DNA of 64,000 bases from Gammaproteobacteria bacterium (GTDB taxonomy: Bacteria > Pseudomonadota > Gammaproteobacteria > Pseudomonadales > Azotimanducaceae_A), in assembly GCA_012960755.1 (NCBI GenBank), contig DUAT01000139.1:109198-173197 (forward strand), given 5' to 3'. The first letter of the stretch is position 1, and each line of letters starts with the position of its first letter. The position numbers and the translations under genes were made by a program. The notes below the pieces were generated by a model. It was not told the DNA's origin, did no database searches, and was given only the letters and a program-made list of their open reading frames with translations. Of this stretch, positions 1 through 10,985 are shown piece by piece.

Positions 1-1785
1 GCTGCGGCCATTGTTGTCTGTTAGTTTGCCGTGATCCATCACCTGTAACAACAGGTTAAACACCTCAGGATGGGCCTTCTCAACTTCGTCGAGCAATAAA
101 ACGCAGTGCGGATGTTTCGTAATAGATTCTGTAAGCAGACCACCCTGGTCGTAGCCAACATAACCTGGAGGCGCACCGATAAGTCGGGAAACGGTATGTC
201 GCTCCATATATTCTGACATGTCAAACCTGACAAGTTCTATACCCATAATGCTGGCTAACTGGCGACAAACTTCTGTTTTACCCACGCCGGTAGGACCGGA
301 GAACAAGAAAGACCCAATAGGTTTCTCATCTTCTTTAAGGCCAGCGCGGGACAATTTTATCGCGCTTGAGAGGGTATCGATTGCCTGATCCTGGCCAAAA
401 ATTACCATCTTCAGGTTCTTATCGAGATCTTTGAGTGCTTTTTTGTCAGAACTCGACACGGTTGCTGGCGGAATACGGGCAATCTTCGCCACCATTTTTT
501 CAACATCCGAGACCCCGATCTGCTTCTTACGCTTAGAAGGCGGCTGCAATTGCTGATAGGCACCTGCTTCGTCGATGACGTCAATGGCCTTGTCAGGCAT
601 GAATCGATCATTTATGTATCGATCTGCCAGTTCAGCGGCGACTTTCAGGGATCGGTCCGTGTACTTAAGTTTGTGGTGCTCTTCAAAACGACTCTTCAGG
701 CCTTTGAGTATCTGGTAGGTGTCATCAACACTGGGTTCAGTAACATCAATCTTTTGGAAACGACGCGACAGGGCTCGGTCCTTGTCGAATATGCCCCGGT
801 ACTCCTGATAGGTGGTAGAACCCATACAACGGATCTCACCTGAGGCCAGTAGTGGTTTGAGTATATTTGATGCATCCATCACGCCACCCGAAGCGGCACC
901 AGCGCCAATGATAGTATGGATTTCATCAATAAACAGGATCTGGTTATCTTTCTCTGTTAGCTCGTTCAGTAACGACTTCAGGCGCTTTTCGAAATCACCA
1001 CGATATTTGGTCCCCGCTAGCAAGGCACCAAGGTCTAATGCATGAACCGTGCTGTGGGCGATGACTTCCGGCACTGTGCCATCCACAATCATTTTTGCCA
1101 GGCCTTCCGCGATGGCTGTTTTGCCAACACCAGATTCACCAACGAGCAATGGGTTGTTTTTTCGTCGGCGAGACAAGATCTGAATAACCCGTTCAACTTC
1201 GTCGGCACGGCCTACCAACGGATCGATTAAGCCTTTGCGAGCCTGCTCATTTAGATTTGTCGCAAAACTTTCCAGCGGGCTCGCCGCCTTTTCTTCGCCG
1301 TTAGATTCGTCTTCGTTTCGATCAGTTTGCTCTGGTTCTTCGTCACCGCCCACCTTTGGTGTGCCGTGGGCAATGTAATTAACAACGTCTATCCGGTTGA
1401 TTTCCTGTTGCTTCAGGATATAGACCGCATGGCTTTCCTGTTCGCTAAAAATCGCAACAAGAACACTGCCACCGGTAACCTCTTTTCTACCCGAGGATTG
1501 AACATGAAAAACTGCCCGTTGCAAGACCCGTTGAAAGCCAAGGGTCGGCTGGGTTTCTCGCTCGGTGTCGTTTTTTGGGATTAACGGTGTCGTGGCATCA
1601 AGAAATTCTTCCAGTTCTTTCCGGAACTTCTCAATATCTGCTCCGCAGGCACGAAGCACATTAACTGCCACGGCATTATCGATCAGTGCCAGTAGTAAAT
1701 GTTCGACTGACATAAGTTCATGCCGCTTGGCCCTCGCTTCTTTGAAAGCCAGGTTTAAGGTTACTTCCAGATCTTTACTTAACAT
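1..1785 (-). CDS. clpA: ATP-dependent Clp protease ATP-binding subunit ClpA (3' part outside window)
   Basis: Hexameric AAA+ unfoldase that feeds substrates into ClpP in the cytoplasm. The first 595 codons are visible, starting at ATG 1785; the frame runs open off the left edge, so roughly 160 C-terminal residues are missing (family length about 755). The N-terminal Clp repeat domain starts [13 protein letters not shown] domain D1 has Walker A GESGVGKT at about residue 216 and Walker [10 protein letters not shown]2 has Walker A GPTGVGKT at about 497 and Walker [11 protein letters not shown], just before the cut. It lies 103 bp downstream of clpS on the same strand, the usual gammaproteobacterial arrangement. 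Confidence 0.97.
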   Translation of the reverse strand, partial: MLSKDLEVTLNLAFKEARAKRHELMSVEHLLLALIDNAVAVNVLRACGADIEKFRKELEEFLDATTPLIPKNDTERETQPTLGFQRVLQRAVFHVQSSGRKEVTGGSVLVAIFSEQESHAVYILKQQEINRIDVVNYIAHGTPKVGGDEEPEQTDRNEDESNGEEKAASPLESFATNLNEQARKGLIDPLVGRADEVERVIQILSRRRKNNPLLVGESGVGKTAIAEGLAKMIVDGTVPEVIAHSTVHALDLGALLAGTKYRGDFEKRLKSLLNELTEKDNQILFIDEIHTIIGAGAASGGVMDASNILKPLLASGEIRCMGSTTYQEYRGIFDKDRALSRRFQKIDVTEPSVDDTYQILKGLKSRFEEHHKLKYTDRSLKVAAELADRYINDRFMPDKAIDVIDEAGAYQQLQPPSKRKKQIGVSDVEKMVAKIARIPPATVSSSDKKALKDLDKNLKMVIFGQDQAIDTLSSAIKLSRAGLKEDEKPIGSFLFSGPTGVGKTEVCRQLASIMGIELVRFDMSEYMERHTVSRLIGAPPGYVGYDQGGLLTESITKHPHCVLLLDEVEKAHPEVFNLLLQVMDHGKLTDNNGRS

Positions 1786-1888
1786 AGATCGTTCCTGCTG
1801 TGCTAAAAGACATCTTGGTCTTCGTAGCGATTATTTACAACACCTCTTGTCTCTTTAAATACGCTTCTTACTGGTTCGAACAATAAGA

Positions 1889-2287
1889 TCAGTCGGCGGA
1901 TTCAACCTCTGATATCAGCGGATGCTGACTCTCCTGGGCGTATTGATTTACCTGGCCTGACTTCGTTTCTGCCACATCGCGGGTGTATATTCCACAAGTT
2001 GCTTTGCCCACAGTGTGCACCGCCAGCATAATCTGGGTTGCCTTTTCTCTATTCATGGAGAAAAACATCTGCAATACCTCAATCACAAACTCCATGGGCG
2101 TATAGTCATCATTTATCATAACGACCTTGTACATGGGTGGTTTCTTTAGTTTTGGCTTAACGGCTTCTTCGACGACCGCAATGCCCCGATCCTGGTCTGG
2201 ATCTCCATCCCCGTTCTCTCCCCGGAAGATGGCTCTATTGATGTTGCCACGGAATGATTGTGAACCCACTTTTTTATTCCAATGCAT
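1889..2287 (-). CDS. clpS: ATP-dependent Clp protease adaptor ClpS
   Basis: N-degron adaptor that delivers N-end-rule substrates to ClpA. The core from [19 protein letters not shown] to the C-terminus matches ClpS closely, including the [21 protein letters not shown] region. At 132 residues it is longer than E. coli ClpS (106) because about 49 residues precede MYKVV. No clear Shine-Dalgarno sequence precedes ATG 2287, so the true start may lie further in. It is transcribed towards clpA and divergently from cspD. Confidence 0.95.
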   Translation of the reverse strand: MHWNKKVGSQSFRGNINRAIFRGENGDGDPDQDRGIAVVEEAVKPKLKKPPMYKVVMINDDYTPMEFVIEVLQMFFSMNREKATQIMLAVHTVGKATCGIYTRDVAETKSGQVNQYAQESQHPLISEVESAD

Positions 2288-2514
2288 TTTTTAGACCAAA
2301 TACCCAATAATTTACCCGGCTTCAGCCTACACAGCTGAAGTGTTAAGTATTGCCAAGCTTGAGCCTGCAATTCAACATCTATTGCAGAAAAATTGTCCTG
2401 GTTTAAACCTGCAAAACGTAAGGACTTCGAGAGAATAATCAAACCAACGCTTATAAGTTGGTGACAAATCCCCGATATTCAAGGCTAGCCCGGATGATTC
2501 ATGAAGGCGGCACG

Positions 2515-2536
2515 TAAATATTGTTAACAATATTTA
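2515..2536. repeat. Perfect 22-bp palindrome, candidate operator
   Basis: The half-site TAAATATTGTT is followed immediately by its exact reverse complement, giving 11+11 bp with no spacer. The core TTGTTAACAA also fits the T-N-G-T-N(0-3)-A-C-N-A pattern of FadR-subfamily GntR operators. It sits between divergent clpS and cspD. It is more likely a protein-binding site than a terminator because it is AT-rich and has no loop. The regulator is unknown. Confidence 0.5.
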
Positions 2537-2589
2537 TATCACCGAGTTACTGTATAAAGTCACTCAGTTTGAAATTACAGTCTGAGCCT

Positions 2590-2637
2590 GATCGGTTTTT
2601 GGACCGTCCGGCGCTCCGGAACCCTCCAAAACCGATC
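2590..2637. repeat. Long hairpin upstream of cspD
   Basis: GATCGGTTTTTGGA (2590-2603) is complementary to TCCAAAACCGATC (2625-2637) with one bulged T, and the loop contains a second short pair CCGG/CCGG. There is no T-tract, so it is not a classical terminator. It could be an RNA structure in the cspD leader. Confidence 0.45.
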
Positions 2638-2780
2638 CCTTCACGAATTATCCGAGCTAGAGCCTTGACGAGTTAGCGTCAGAACCCATAAAGTAGACGA
2701 AAATTGCTCGATACGGCAACCCTGGATTCCATCTAGTGCTTTGACGAGTGTATGCAGTGAGGACAGGAGGTCGTGCATTA

Positions 2781-3008
2781 ATGCCTACCGGACGCGTGAA
2801 GTGGTTTAACAATGCCAAGGGTTATGGCTTCATCTTACCTGAAGATGGTAGTGAAGATTACTTTGCTCACTATTCGTCGATTGTAATGGAAGGTTATAAG
2901 ACCTTGAAAGCAGGTCAGTTGGTTTCTTTTGAGATTCTTGAAGGTCCCAAGGGTTCACATGCCATCAATATTCAATCCATTGAAGTGAGCCCAGATCAGG
3001 AGGAATGA
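2781..3008 (+). CDS. cspD: Cold shock-like protein CspD
   Basis: Single cold-shock domain of 75 residues that binds single-stranded nucleic acid; CspD inhibits replication in stationary-phase E. coli. MPTGRVKWFNNAKGYGFI carries the RNP1 motif (KGYGFI), and YFAHYSSI is the RNP2 equivalent. ATG 2781 is chosen because it gives the standard Csp N-terminus and follows GGACAGGAGG at 2761-2770; an upstream in-frame ATG at 2748 would add 11 unconserved residues. It is divergent from clpS and followed closely by rluE. Confidence 0.93.
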   Translation: MPTGRVKWFNNAKGYGFILPEDGSEDYFAHYSSIVMEGYKTLKAGQLVSFEILEGPKGSHAINIQSIEVSPDQEE

Positions 3009-3042
3009 CCAGGAAGTTTGACCTGGCTTGGGGCACTCTTCA

Positions 3043-3609
3043 ATGCAGAATCTAATTCTGTTCAACAAACCCTTTGGCGTCCTTTGCCAATTCAGGAAGA
3101 AAAATGATGAATCCACATTGGCTGATTTCATCAAAACCCCCGCTTTTTATCCCGCCGGTCGCCTCGATAAGGATTCAGAAGGTCTGGTACTGTTGACCAA
3201 TGATGGTCGTCTCCAGGCTCGAATCGCTGAACCCAGGTATAAATTGGCAAAGACATACTGGGTACAGGTCGAGGGTGAATTCGATGAATCAGCAGCCCGG
3301 ACGCTAACCGGTGGCGTACTGTTAAAAGATGGCATCACCAAGCCTGCGCAAATCACGTTCCTCGACCGCCCACGACTTGCGGAACGGATACCACCCGTCA
3401 GGTTTCGAAAAAAAATCCCGACCAGTTGGATCACCATTACCCTGACGGAGGGCAGAAACAGGCAGGTCAGGCGAATGACCGCAGCGGTTGGCTTTCCCAC
3501 CCTGAGGCTGTTTCGATCGCAGATCGGCGACTGGAAGGTTGGTCATCTTATGCCAGGTGAGCACAAGATGATTAACGTTCGATTGCCCGCTATGCCTAAG
3601 CCGAGATAG
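3043..3609 (+). CDS. rluE: 23S rRNA pseudouridine synthase RluE-type
   Basis: RsuA/RluE-family pseudouridine synthase of 188 residues; E. coli RluE modifies U2457 of 23S rRNA. The opening LILFNKPFGVLCQF, the catalytic AGRLDKDSEGL loop (Asp in GRLD), and IPTSWITITLTEGRNRQVRR with MTAAVGFPTLRLFR match RluE strongly. It lacks an N-terminal S4 domain, as E. coli RluE does. ATG 3043 gives the family start; TTG 3030-region codons upstream would add five residues. It lies just downstream of cspD and may be cotranscribed. Confidence 0.93.
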   Translation: MQNLILFNKPFGVLCQFRKKNDESTLADFIKTPAFYPAGRLDKDSEGLVLLTNDGRLQARIAEPRYKLAKTYWVQVEGEFDESAARTLTGGVLLKDGITKPAQITFLDRPRLAERIPPVRFRKKIPTSWITITLTEGRNRQVRRMTAAVGFPTLRLFRSQIGDWKVGHLMPGEHKMINVRLPAMPKPR

Positions 3610-3631
3610 TCGTCAGCCACCAGCGTCTAAC

Positions 3632-4093
3632 TTACTTATCGTTCCACAATTGAGCGGCATCGAAGTCGGACTGTCGCGTTTCCAGCCAACGCTCGCCATC
3701 GGTGGTCTTCTCCTTTTTCCAGAATGTTGCGCGGGTTTTGAGGTAGTCGATAATGTACTCACAAGCGTCAAAAGCGTCTCCTCTGTGACTGCTGGCGACG
3801 CCAACGTAAACAATCTGGTCACCGGGATGCAGTTCACCAATTCGGTGGATTACCGTGGCAGCGATCACGTCCCAGCGATCACAAGCCTCTGCCACTATCA
3901 CTTTTATCTGTTTCTCTGTCATGCCTGGATAGTGTTCGAGAAATAGCGAAGAAACATTGTCATTGTCATTAATGTCCCGGACGACACCGATGAATGTGTT
4001 AACGCCTCCCACTGCAGATGAAATACCTGCCAGGGACCGGGTTTCTGCCTGGAGATCAAAGTCTTCGCGCTGGATTTTGACCCTGATCACCAT
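3632..4093 (-). CDS. moaE: Molybdopterin synthase catalytic subunit MoaE
   Basis: Large subunit of molybdopterin synthase, which converts cyclic pyranopterin monophosphate to molybdopterin with sulfur from MoaD thiocarboxylate. Family hallmarks are NTFIGVVRDIND, LEHYPGM, HRIGELHPGDQIV and the late FWKKEKTTDGERW segment with the catalytic lysines. Its ATG at 4093 overlaps the moaD TGA in an ATGA arrangement, so translation is coupled. It is the last gene of moaC-moaD-moaE, convergent with rluE. Confidence 0.95.
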   Translation of the reverse strand: MVIRVKIQREDFDLQAETRSLAGISSAVGGVNTFIGVVRDINDNDNVSSLFLEHYPGMTEKQIKVIVAEACDRWDVIAATVIHRIGELHPGDQIVYVGVASSHRGDAFDACEYIIDYLKTRATFWKKEKTTDGERWLETRQSDFDAAQLWNDK

Positions 4094-4350
4094 CAACCAC
4101 CTGTGACCGGCGGAAAAAATGCCACTTCGTCGCCATTCTCCAGCAGTTGCTGGGCATCAACCATGGTGTGATTGACGGCGGAAAGGACCTTTTCTGCGGA
4201 GAGTAAATCCCGCCAGTTCTGGCCTCTCGACTTCGCCAGCGTATCGACCAGACCACATACCCTGCAGCCATCAACCAGATCCAGAGAAAAAACCGACTCT
4301 CCCAGGGATTCCCGCAAGCTGGCAAACAGAACGACCTTGACACTGATCAT
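4093..4350 (-). CDS. moaD: Molybdopterin synthase sulfur carrier subunit MoaD
   Basis: Ubiquitin-fold sulfur carrier of 85 residues ([17 protein letters not shown] to the C-terminal [13 protein letters not shown]). The terminal Gly-Gly is the site of adenylation by MoeB and thiocarboxylation. ATG 4350 overlaps the moaC TGA (ATGA), and its own stop overlaps the moaE start, so all three genes are translationally coupled. Confidence 0.95.
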   Translation of the reverse strand: MISVKVVLFASLRESLGESVFSLDLVDGCRVCGLVDTLAKSRGQNWRDLLSAEKVLSAVNHTMVDAQQLLENGDEVAFFPPVTGG

Positions 4351-4829
4351 GCGCTCCAATCTCCCGAGCGACCGCCGCTCTTTTCGGCCAGGCTGATCTG
4401 GCCGATAACCATTGTTTTGTCGACCGCCTTGCACATATCGTAGATGGTCAGGGCGGAGACAGACACAGCCGTCAGGGCTTCCATTTCTACCCCTGTCTTG
4501 CCGCTCAATTTGCAGGTCCCCGTGATCAACACCTGGCTGTTGGCTTCATCGACTTCAAGTTCCACATTAATGGCACTCAATGCCAGGGGGTGGCATAACG
4601 GGATCAGGTCGGCGCATTTTTTTGCACCTTGTATGCCAGCTATTCTGGCCACGGCAAAAACATCACCCTTTTTGTGGCCTCCCTGCTGAATCAGTTTCAG
4701 CGTTTCGGGCTTCATCCTGATGACACCACGGGCAACCGCACGCCGCTGCGTCACCTGTTTATCCGTCACGTCCACCATGGCTGCCTTACCTTCTGAATCA
4801 AGGTGGGTCAGCGTCTTCGATTCGCTCAT
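4347..4829 (-). CDS. moaC: Cyclic pyranopterin monophosphate synthase MoaC
   Basis: Second enzyme of molybdenum cofactor synthesis, acting after MoaA. The 160-residue length is typical. Conserved segments visible are [31 protein letters not shown], the [11 protein letters not shown] catalytic region, and [20 protein letters not shown] with CKAVDK. moaA and moaB/mogA are absent nearby. The gene is divergent from mnmA across about 100 bp; I see no Moco riboswitch in that gap. Confidence 0.96.
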   Translation of the reverse strand: MSESKTLTHLDSEGKAAMVDVTDKQVTQRRAVARGVIRMKPETLKLIQQGGHKKGDVFAVARIAGIQGAKKCADLIPLCHPLALSAINVELEVDEANSQVLITGTCKLSGKTGVEMEALTAVSVSALTIYDMCKAVDKTMVIGQISLAEKSGGRSGDWSA

Positions 4830-4930
4830 ACGTGTTCCTGTCGGGAAAGCGGCTAATTATCCCATGAATTGACCGTTCACATGCACAAGCACCTCAAGTA
4901 AAATGCCTGATTTACTCATTTCATAATTTC

Positions 4931-6028
4931 ATGACCCGATCCAAAGTTCCCGAAACAGTTATCGTTGGCATGTCAGGTGGTGTGGATTCGTCTGTCTCCG
5001 CAAAGCTGTTGCTGGATCAGGGCTACAGCGTCCAGGGTCTCTTTATGAAGAACTGGGAAGAAGATGACGGCACTGAGTACTGCACGGCCAGGCAAGACCT
5101 AATCGATGCCCAATCTGTGTGTGAGCATCTGGGCATTGAATTGCACCAGGCAAATTTTGCCGCTGAGTACTGGGACAACGTTTTCGAGCAGTTTCTGAGG
5201 GAATATCGTGCAGGCAGAACACCGAACCCTGACATTCTCTGCAACCGTGAGATCAAATTTAACGTTTTTCGCGAATACGCCGAACTGCTGGGTGCGGACT
5301 ACATCGCGACCGGTCACTATGCCCGCTTGGACCATTCGGGCTCAGCACCCAGGCTGTTAAAAGGGCTGGACCCTGAAAAGGACCAGAGCTACTTCCTCCA
5401 ATCCGTGTCCGCCCGGCAGCTCACTCGTTGTCTTTTTCCTATTGGTGAACTTATCAAAACGAACGTCCGGCAGATTGCAGAAGAGGCTGGTATACCTACC
5501 CATGCCAAAAAAGATTCGACCGGCATTTGCTTTATTGGCGAGCGCAGATTTAAGGACTTTCTCAGTCGCTATATCCCAGCCCGGCCTGGCCCCATTAAAA
5601 CACTGGATGAGCAGATTATTGGTGAACACCAGGGCGTGATGTTCCACACGCTGGGACAGCGTCAGGGCCTGGGTATCGGCGGTGTCAGCAATACCCCCGA
5701 TGCACCCTGGTATGTCGTGAAAAAGGATATACCTGGCAATACACTCTATATCGCCCAGGGGAATGACCATGACTCGCTTTTTTCGTCAGCCATGACCTGT
5801 CTGAAGATCGAATGGGTCGATGGCCTGGGACCCACCCTGCCCCGGGAACTGTGTGTTAAAACACGCTATCGCCAACCGGATCAGCACTGCCGAATAGAGC
5901 GTCATGAGGGTGTCTACAGGATCACTTTTGGAAAACGACAGCGAGCGGTAACACCCGGACAATGGGCGTGCTTCTATGAAGATGACCACTGTCTGGGGGG
6001 AGGAATCATTGAGTCAACAGAAGCTTGA
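4931..6028 (+). CDS. mnmA: tRNA-specific 2-thiouridylase MnmA
   Basis: Adds the 2-thio group to U34 of Lys, Glu and Gln tRNAs using sulfur relayed by Tus proteins. The 365 residues have the PP-loop SGGVDSS at 15-21, the catalytic Cys104 in [10 protein letters not shown] and the persulfide Cys200 in [10 protein letters not shown], followed by the beta-barrel domain. ATG 4931 starts the family-typical N-terminus. hflD follows with overlapping or near-overlapping start, as in E. coli. Confidence 0.97.
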   Translation: MTRSKVPETVIVGMSGGVDSSVSAKLLLDQGYSVQGLFMKNWEEDDGTEYCTARQDLIDAQSVCEHLGIELHQANFAAEYWDNVFEQFLREYRAGRTPNPDILCNREIKFNVFREYAELLGADYIATGHYARLDHSGSAPRLLKGLDPEKDQSYFLQSVSARQLTRCLFPIGELIKTNVRQIAEEAGIPTHAKKDSTGICFIGERRFKDFLSRYIPARPGPIKTLDEQIIGEHQGVMFHTLGQRQGLGIGGVSNTPDAPWYVVKKDIPGNTLYIAQGNDHDSLFSSAMTCLKIEWVDGLGPTLPRELCVKTRYRQPDQHCRIERHEGVYRITFGKRQRAVTPGQWACFYEDDHCLGGGIIESTEA

Positions 6029-6033
6029 AACCG

Positions 6034-6651
6034 ATGTTAGCTTATGAAAAAAGAGTTCTGGCTCTTGCAGGGGTTTTGCAGTCAATACACCTGGTCACCA
6101 TTGCAGCCAGATCCGGTATGATTACCCAGGACTCGCTGGAAAACAGCTTGAAGAGTGTCTTTGTCCAAAACCCGAAGTCATTTTCGGATATCTATTCCGG
6201 CACCCGTGACATCAGGCTTGGACTGACGTTACTCTCCGATGTTCTGGAAAATTTTAACATCAGGACCCATGGAGAACTGGTCAGATACTGCCTGGGGATC
6301 ATGGCCCTGGAAAGGGGATTATCAAGACGGCCGGATATACTGAATCAGATTGGCTCAAGACTCACCGCTATCGACCAGCAAAACCGAATTGACGAATCAG
6401 AACAGGGTTTTGACAATTCAGTGGCATCCCTGGCGGAGTTGTATGAGTCAACCCTGAGTCGAATGCATCCCAGACTCAGAGTAGAAGGCAGTCGACACCA
6501 TTTGCAAAATACCGCCAATGTTCAGAGAATCCGTGCTTTGTTACTGTCCGCGATCCGCTCTGCGGTACTCTGGCGCCAGGTTGGCGGGCGAAGATGGCAG
6601 CTCATCCTGTCCCGCCACAAGATGAAATCTGCCCTCTATAATGTTTTATAA
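6034..6651 (+). CDS. hflD: High frequency lysogenization protein HflD homolog
   Basis: Helical HflD/YcfC-family protein. Conserved features are VLALAGVLQSIHLV, LRLGLTLL-like spacing, the ALERGLSRR helix and the C-terminal IRALLLSAIRSAVLWRQVGGRRWQLILSR, near-diagnostic of HflD. In E. coli it lowers lambda CII activity; its host role is poorly defined. ATG 6034 aligns best with E. coli HflD. TTG 6025 would overlap the mnmA TGA (TTGA) and add three residues; neither has a strong Shine-Dalgarno sequence. Confidence 0.92.
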   Translation: MLAYEKRVLALAGVLQSIHLVTIAARSGMITQDSLENSLKSVFVQNPKSFSDIYSGTRDIRLGLTLLSDVLENFNIRTHGELVRYCLGIMALERGLSRRPDILNQIGSRLTAIDQQNRIDESEQGFDNSVASLAELYESTLSRMHPRLRVEGSRHHLQNTANVQRIRALLLSAIRSAVLWRQVGGRRWQLILSRHKMKSALYNVL

Positions 6652-6682
6652 TTCAATGATATATGATATATATCTAACCTAA

Positions 6683-8187
<1,505 letters not shown>

Positions 8188-8222
8188 GCCACTCTCATCT
8201 ACAAAAGTCCTGTGACGAAAGT

Positions 8223-8278
8223 ATGGTGACGAAGGAATGGTGACGAAGGAATGGTGACAAAGGAATGGTGACGAAGGA
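8223..8278 (+). repeat. Four tandem 14-bp repeats overlapping the roxA start
   Basis: The unit ATGGTGACGAAGGA occurs at 8223, 8237, 8251 (one G to A change) and 8265, with a decayed copy just upstream. Each unit ends in an SD-like AAGGA directly before the next ATG. The first three ATGs each open a six-codon frame (MVTKEW) closed by a TGA that lies inside the unit after next's beginning, overlapping the following start. Only the fourth ATG (8265) continues into the long RoxA frame. Confidence 0.9.
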
Positions 8279-9458
8279 TCATTGGTTCGAAGGTGCGTTC
8301 CTGGACTGGGAAGACTTTGAATCGAATTACTGGCGTAAGAAACCGGTTTCAGTCTCTCGAGTATCTGTTCAAGCAGCGGTAAATGACGGCCTCGCTGCTA
8401 ATGACCTGTTCAGGTTATGTCGTAATGACCTGGTAGAATCCAGGCTTATCAGTAACATCGACGGTGAGTTTAAACTGGCATTCGGACCCTTTGATCTTGA
8501 TACCTTGCCTCTCCATAGCATGTTAATGGTTCAGGGACTGGAGTCCCACCTGGCAGGGGTTTCCGAATACCTGGTGGATTCCTTCGCTTTCCTGCCGCGC
8601 TGGAGAATAGAAGATGTCATGGTGAGTTACGGGCATGAGAATACCAGCTGTGGTGCACACTTTGACCATTACGATGTATTCCTGGTACAGGTGCGAGGGA
8701 GTAAATGCTGGCACCTGGATGAAGGTAATCATGTGGATGAAGATTTGTCCCCGGCCTCTGATATCAGGCTTTTGCAGGACTTCCACGCCTCTGAAAAAAT
8801 CTACCAGCAGCCAGGGGACATCCTGTACATCCCTCCTCGTACCGGTCATTGGGGAATCACCTCCTGTGATGATTGCCTGACTTTGTCGGTTGGAATTCGG
8901 AATCCGACCCTGGGGGAAATGATTTCCCATCTGGCAGATCTCGCGGGAGATGAACTCACGAGTAACCAGACGTTGGACGATTCACTGACCGAGGCAAATG
9001 GCATCGACCAGCTTACAACACGTAGCATCACCAAGAAAATGGCCAATGTACTGCTTAATCCATCTCTTACCGACCGCTGGTTTGGCGCTTTTATGACGGA
9101 ATTGAAGGAGCCTGATCTTATCAGCAATGCACCGGAACAATCAGACGCAGACATCATCAGACAGCTTCAGACCCATCGCCTGGTGCAATGTCATTTAGCG
9201 ACGCGTTTGGCGTATCAAGTCTCAGGCGATAAACTTAACCTGTATGTAAATGGTGAATCACTCACTGTCTCGATCTGCTCGCAAGCCTGGATCGTTATTC
9301 TTGAAGCGCAACGGCAGGTCGAATCATCAGTTATTTTGGAATCAGTACGTGAATCAGAGCAGCAGGAATCAAACCAGGACAAACGGGAAAATCTTCGTGT
9401 GCTATCGTTCCTGTTGCAGCTGGGCGCCGTCTGCATGAGTTCTGGTGAGCGAGAGTAA
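8265..9458 (+). CDS. roxA: Cupin/JmjC ribosomal oxygenase, RoxA (YcfD)-type
   Basis: Fe(II)/2-oxoglutarate-dependent JmjC-type oxygenase; E. coli RoxA hydroxylates Arg81 of ribosomal protein L16. The iron triad is visible as His132-x-Asp134 (CGAHFDHYD) and His195 (PPRTGHWG), with VQVRGSKCWHL and PGDILYIP between. The C-terminal half forms the dimerisation and winged-helix part. At 397 residues it is slightly longer than the E. coli protein (373). ATG 8265 lies in the last tandem repeat; GTG 8268 is an alternative. It follows purB, as in pseudomonads. Confidence 0.92.
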   Translation: MVTKDHWFEGAFLDWEDFESNYWRKKPVSVSRVSVQAAVNDGLAANDLFRLCRNDLVESRLISNIDGEFKLAFGPFDLDTLPLHSMLMVQGLESHLAGVSEYLVDSFAFLPRWRIEDVMVSYGHENTSCGAHFDHYDVFLVQVRGSKCWHLDEGNHVDEDLSPASDIRLLQDFHASEKIYQQPGDILYIPPRTGHWGITSCDDCLTLSVGIRNPTLGEMISHLADLAGDELTSNQTLDDSLTEANGIDQLTTRSITKKMANVLLNPSLTDRWFGAFMTELKEPDLISNAPEQSDADIIRQLQTHRLVQCHLATRLAYQVSGDKLNLYVNGESLTVSICSQAWIVILEAQRQVESSVILESVRESEQQESNQDKRENLRVLSFLLQLGAVCMSSGERE

Positions 9459-9491
9459 GCAGGATCAGAAGCATCCAATTTTGGTGAATTC

Positions 9492-10985
9492 ATGACAACA
9501 AATTTCGAGCTTAGGCGGTTCAATATCAAAGAAGCGAGTTGGCACTCGGATCGAAATGTACTGTCCAATCTGCGCCGCCTCGTGTTTATTGTCGAGCAGA
9601 AGGTACCACAGGAGGAAGAATGGGATGGGCTGGACACCGATGCCTGGCATTGGCTGGCCACGGGCGATGATGATCGCCCTATTGGTACGGCCCGTTTGCT
9701 CAAGTCAGGGCAGATTGGCCGAATGGCCGTATTGGAAGAATTTCGCGGGCTCCATATCGGTGCGGCGTTACTCGAACAAGCGGTTGAGAAAGCCCGCCAC
9801 CTGGGTTTTGAAGCGGTTTTCCTGAACGCACAGAACCACGCGCTCGAGTTCTACAGGAAATCGGGGTTTGAAGTGGTTGGGGAAGAATTTTTTGAAGCTG
9901 GTATCCCCCATCATCGAATGGAAAAGGTTCTGAGCCCTCCATCCGCCGCCAGGCAGCAGAAGATAGCGACAGGGCCAGTACCCAATGTCTCCATCCGCTA
10001 CTTTGACACGGCTGAGGTTGCCTGGGAGGAACATCGCCGCGTGATCCGCTCCCTGCGCCGGACTGTCCTGGTTAAGGAGCTTGGACTTGATCCTGCGATC
10101 ATTGAAGATGATACAGACCAGCAGGCAGTTCAGTTCTGTTCAACCAGCCTGGATGGACAAACTATTGGGGTTATACGCTTGGATCTCGACGGCAACATTT
10201 CGCGACTCGCGGTTGACCCTGATTTTCGCCGCCAGGGTACTGGTTTTGCCCTGCTCGAAGCCGCACTGGGTAAAGCACAACGCTTTGACCTGACTGAGGT
10301 ACGAGTAGCCGCACTAACGACCCTCGATGACTTTTACGACAAGGCGGGATACTCACCACGGGGTGAAAAATTTGTTGAGCAGGGTGTGGAACACCAGCAG
10401 TATTTTCGGAGAATCGATCAAGCGGATGTGTTTCAACACAACAGGGCCGCCAGAACAGGCGACGCCTATCCCGAAGAAGGTGACGTGGTCTACAAGCTGG
10501 GCGCAGAGACACGATTTTTACTTCTGCGTCGAGAGGATGAGTTTCGTCGGGTCGTTCCCGAAATGTGCAAACAGGCGACACAAAGTATCCGGATCCTGTC
10601 TCCCTATCTAGACCACAAGCTATTTGACACCCAGGAGATGCGGGAAATCTGCTCGTCTCTGGCTCGACGAAATAAATACACCAGCATCGAAATCCTGCTC
10701 TACGATTCACATCGTATCGTCAAAAATGGCCACGTAATACTTGAGATCAGCCGCAAGCTCTCATCTTCAATCAGTTTTAAAATCGTCCATCCTGAAATGC
10801 GCGCTTCACTCAATGAGTTTGTGCTGGTGGACGGCACAGGTGTCATTTATCGGCAGGATTGTGAAGACTACGAGGGTTATGCAAATTTCAGGGATATTAC
10901 CGAGAACAACCGCCTGGGACGTCAATTTCTCGCATCCTGGGAGAGCGGTTTACAGGATCCCAACCTGCGGACCCTGAAAATATAG
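9492..10985 (+). CDS. Tandem GNAT acetyltransferase with C-terminal PLD-like (DUF7931-type) domain
   Basis: Three modules are visible. Residues 1-147 form an ElaA/YjcF-like GNAT domain (RLVFIVEQKVPQEEEWDG, IGRMAVLEEFRGLHIGAALL, NAQNHALEFYRKSGFEVVGE). Residues about 165-310 form a second, more diverged GNAT (SRLAVDPDFRRQGTGFALLE, DDFYDKAGYSPRGEKFVEQG). Residues about 335-497 resemble the degenerate phospholipase D-like domain found behind such GNATs; no HKD catalytic motif is seen. Substrates are unknown. It lies 33 bp after roxA and may share its transcript. Confidence 0.8.
   Translation: MTTNFELRRFNIKEASWHSDRNVLSNLRRLVFIVEQKVPQEEEWDGLDTDAWHWLATGDDDRPIGTARLLKSGQIGRMAVLEEFRGLHIGAALLEQAVEKARHLGFEAVFLNAQNHALEFYRKSGFEVVGEEFFEAGIPHHRMEKVLSPPSAARQQKIATGPVPNVSIRYFDTAEVAWEEHRRVIRSLRRTVLVKELGLDPAIIEDDTDQQAVQFCSTSLDGQTIGVIRLDLDGNISRLAVDPDFRRQGTGFALLEAALGKAQRFDLTEVRVAALTTLDDFYDKAGYSPRGEKFVEQGVEHQQYFRRIDQADVFQHNRAARTGDAYPEEGDVVYKLGAETRFLLLRREDEFRRVVPEMCKQATQSIRILSPYLDHKLFDTQEMREICSSLARRNKYTSIEILLYDSHRIVKNGHVILEISRKLSSSISFKIVHPEMRASLNEFVLVDGTGVIYRQDCEDYEGYANFRDITENNRLGRQFLASWESGLQDPNLRTLKI

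Larger units (their letters stand above)
2288..2780. promoter_or_regulatory. clpS-cspD divergent intergenic region
   Basis: About 490 bp separate the divergent clpS and cspD starts, and I find no convincing protein gene in it. It holds two notable structures, listed separately: a perfect 22-bp palindrome at 2515-2536 and a GC-rich hairpin at 2590-2637. The roughly 140 bp between the hairpin and cspD ATG 2781 would form a long 5' leader if transcription starts near the palindrome. Long structured leaders are known for cold-shock genes, but here that is inference. Confidence 0.5.

Noticed and set aside
4830..4930. Moco riboswitch before moaC
   Set aside because: The gap is only about 100 bp and I see none of the expected extended stem structure.
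10171..10710. Long minus-strand frame of 179 codons
   Set aside because: It is fully antisense to the double-GNAT gene, with unlikely composition and no ribosome site.
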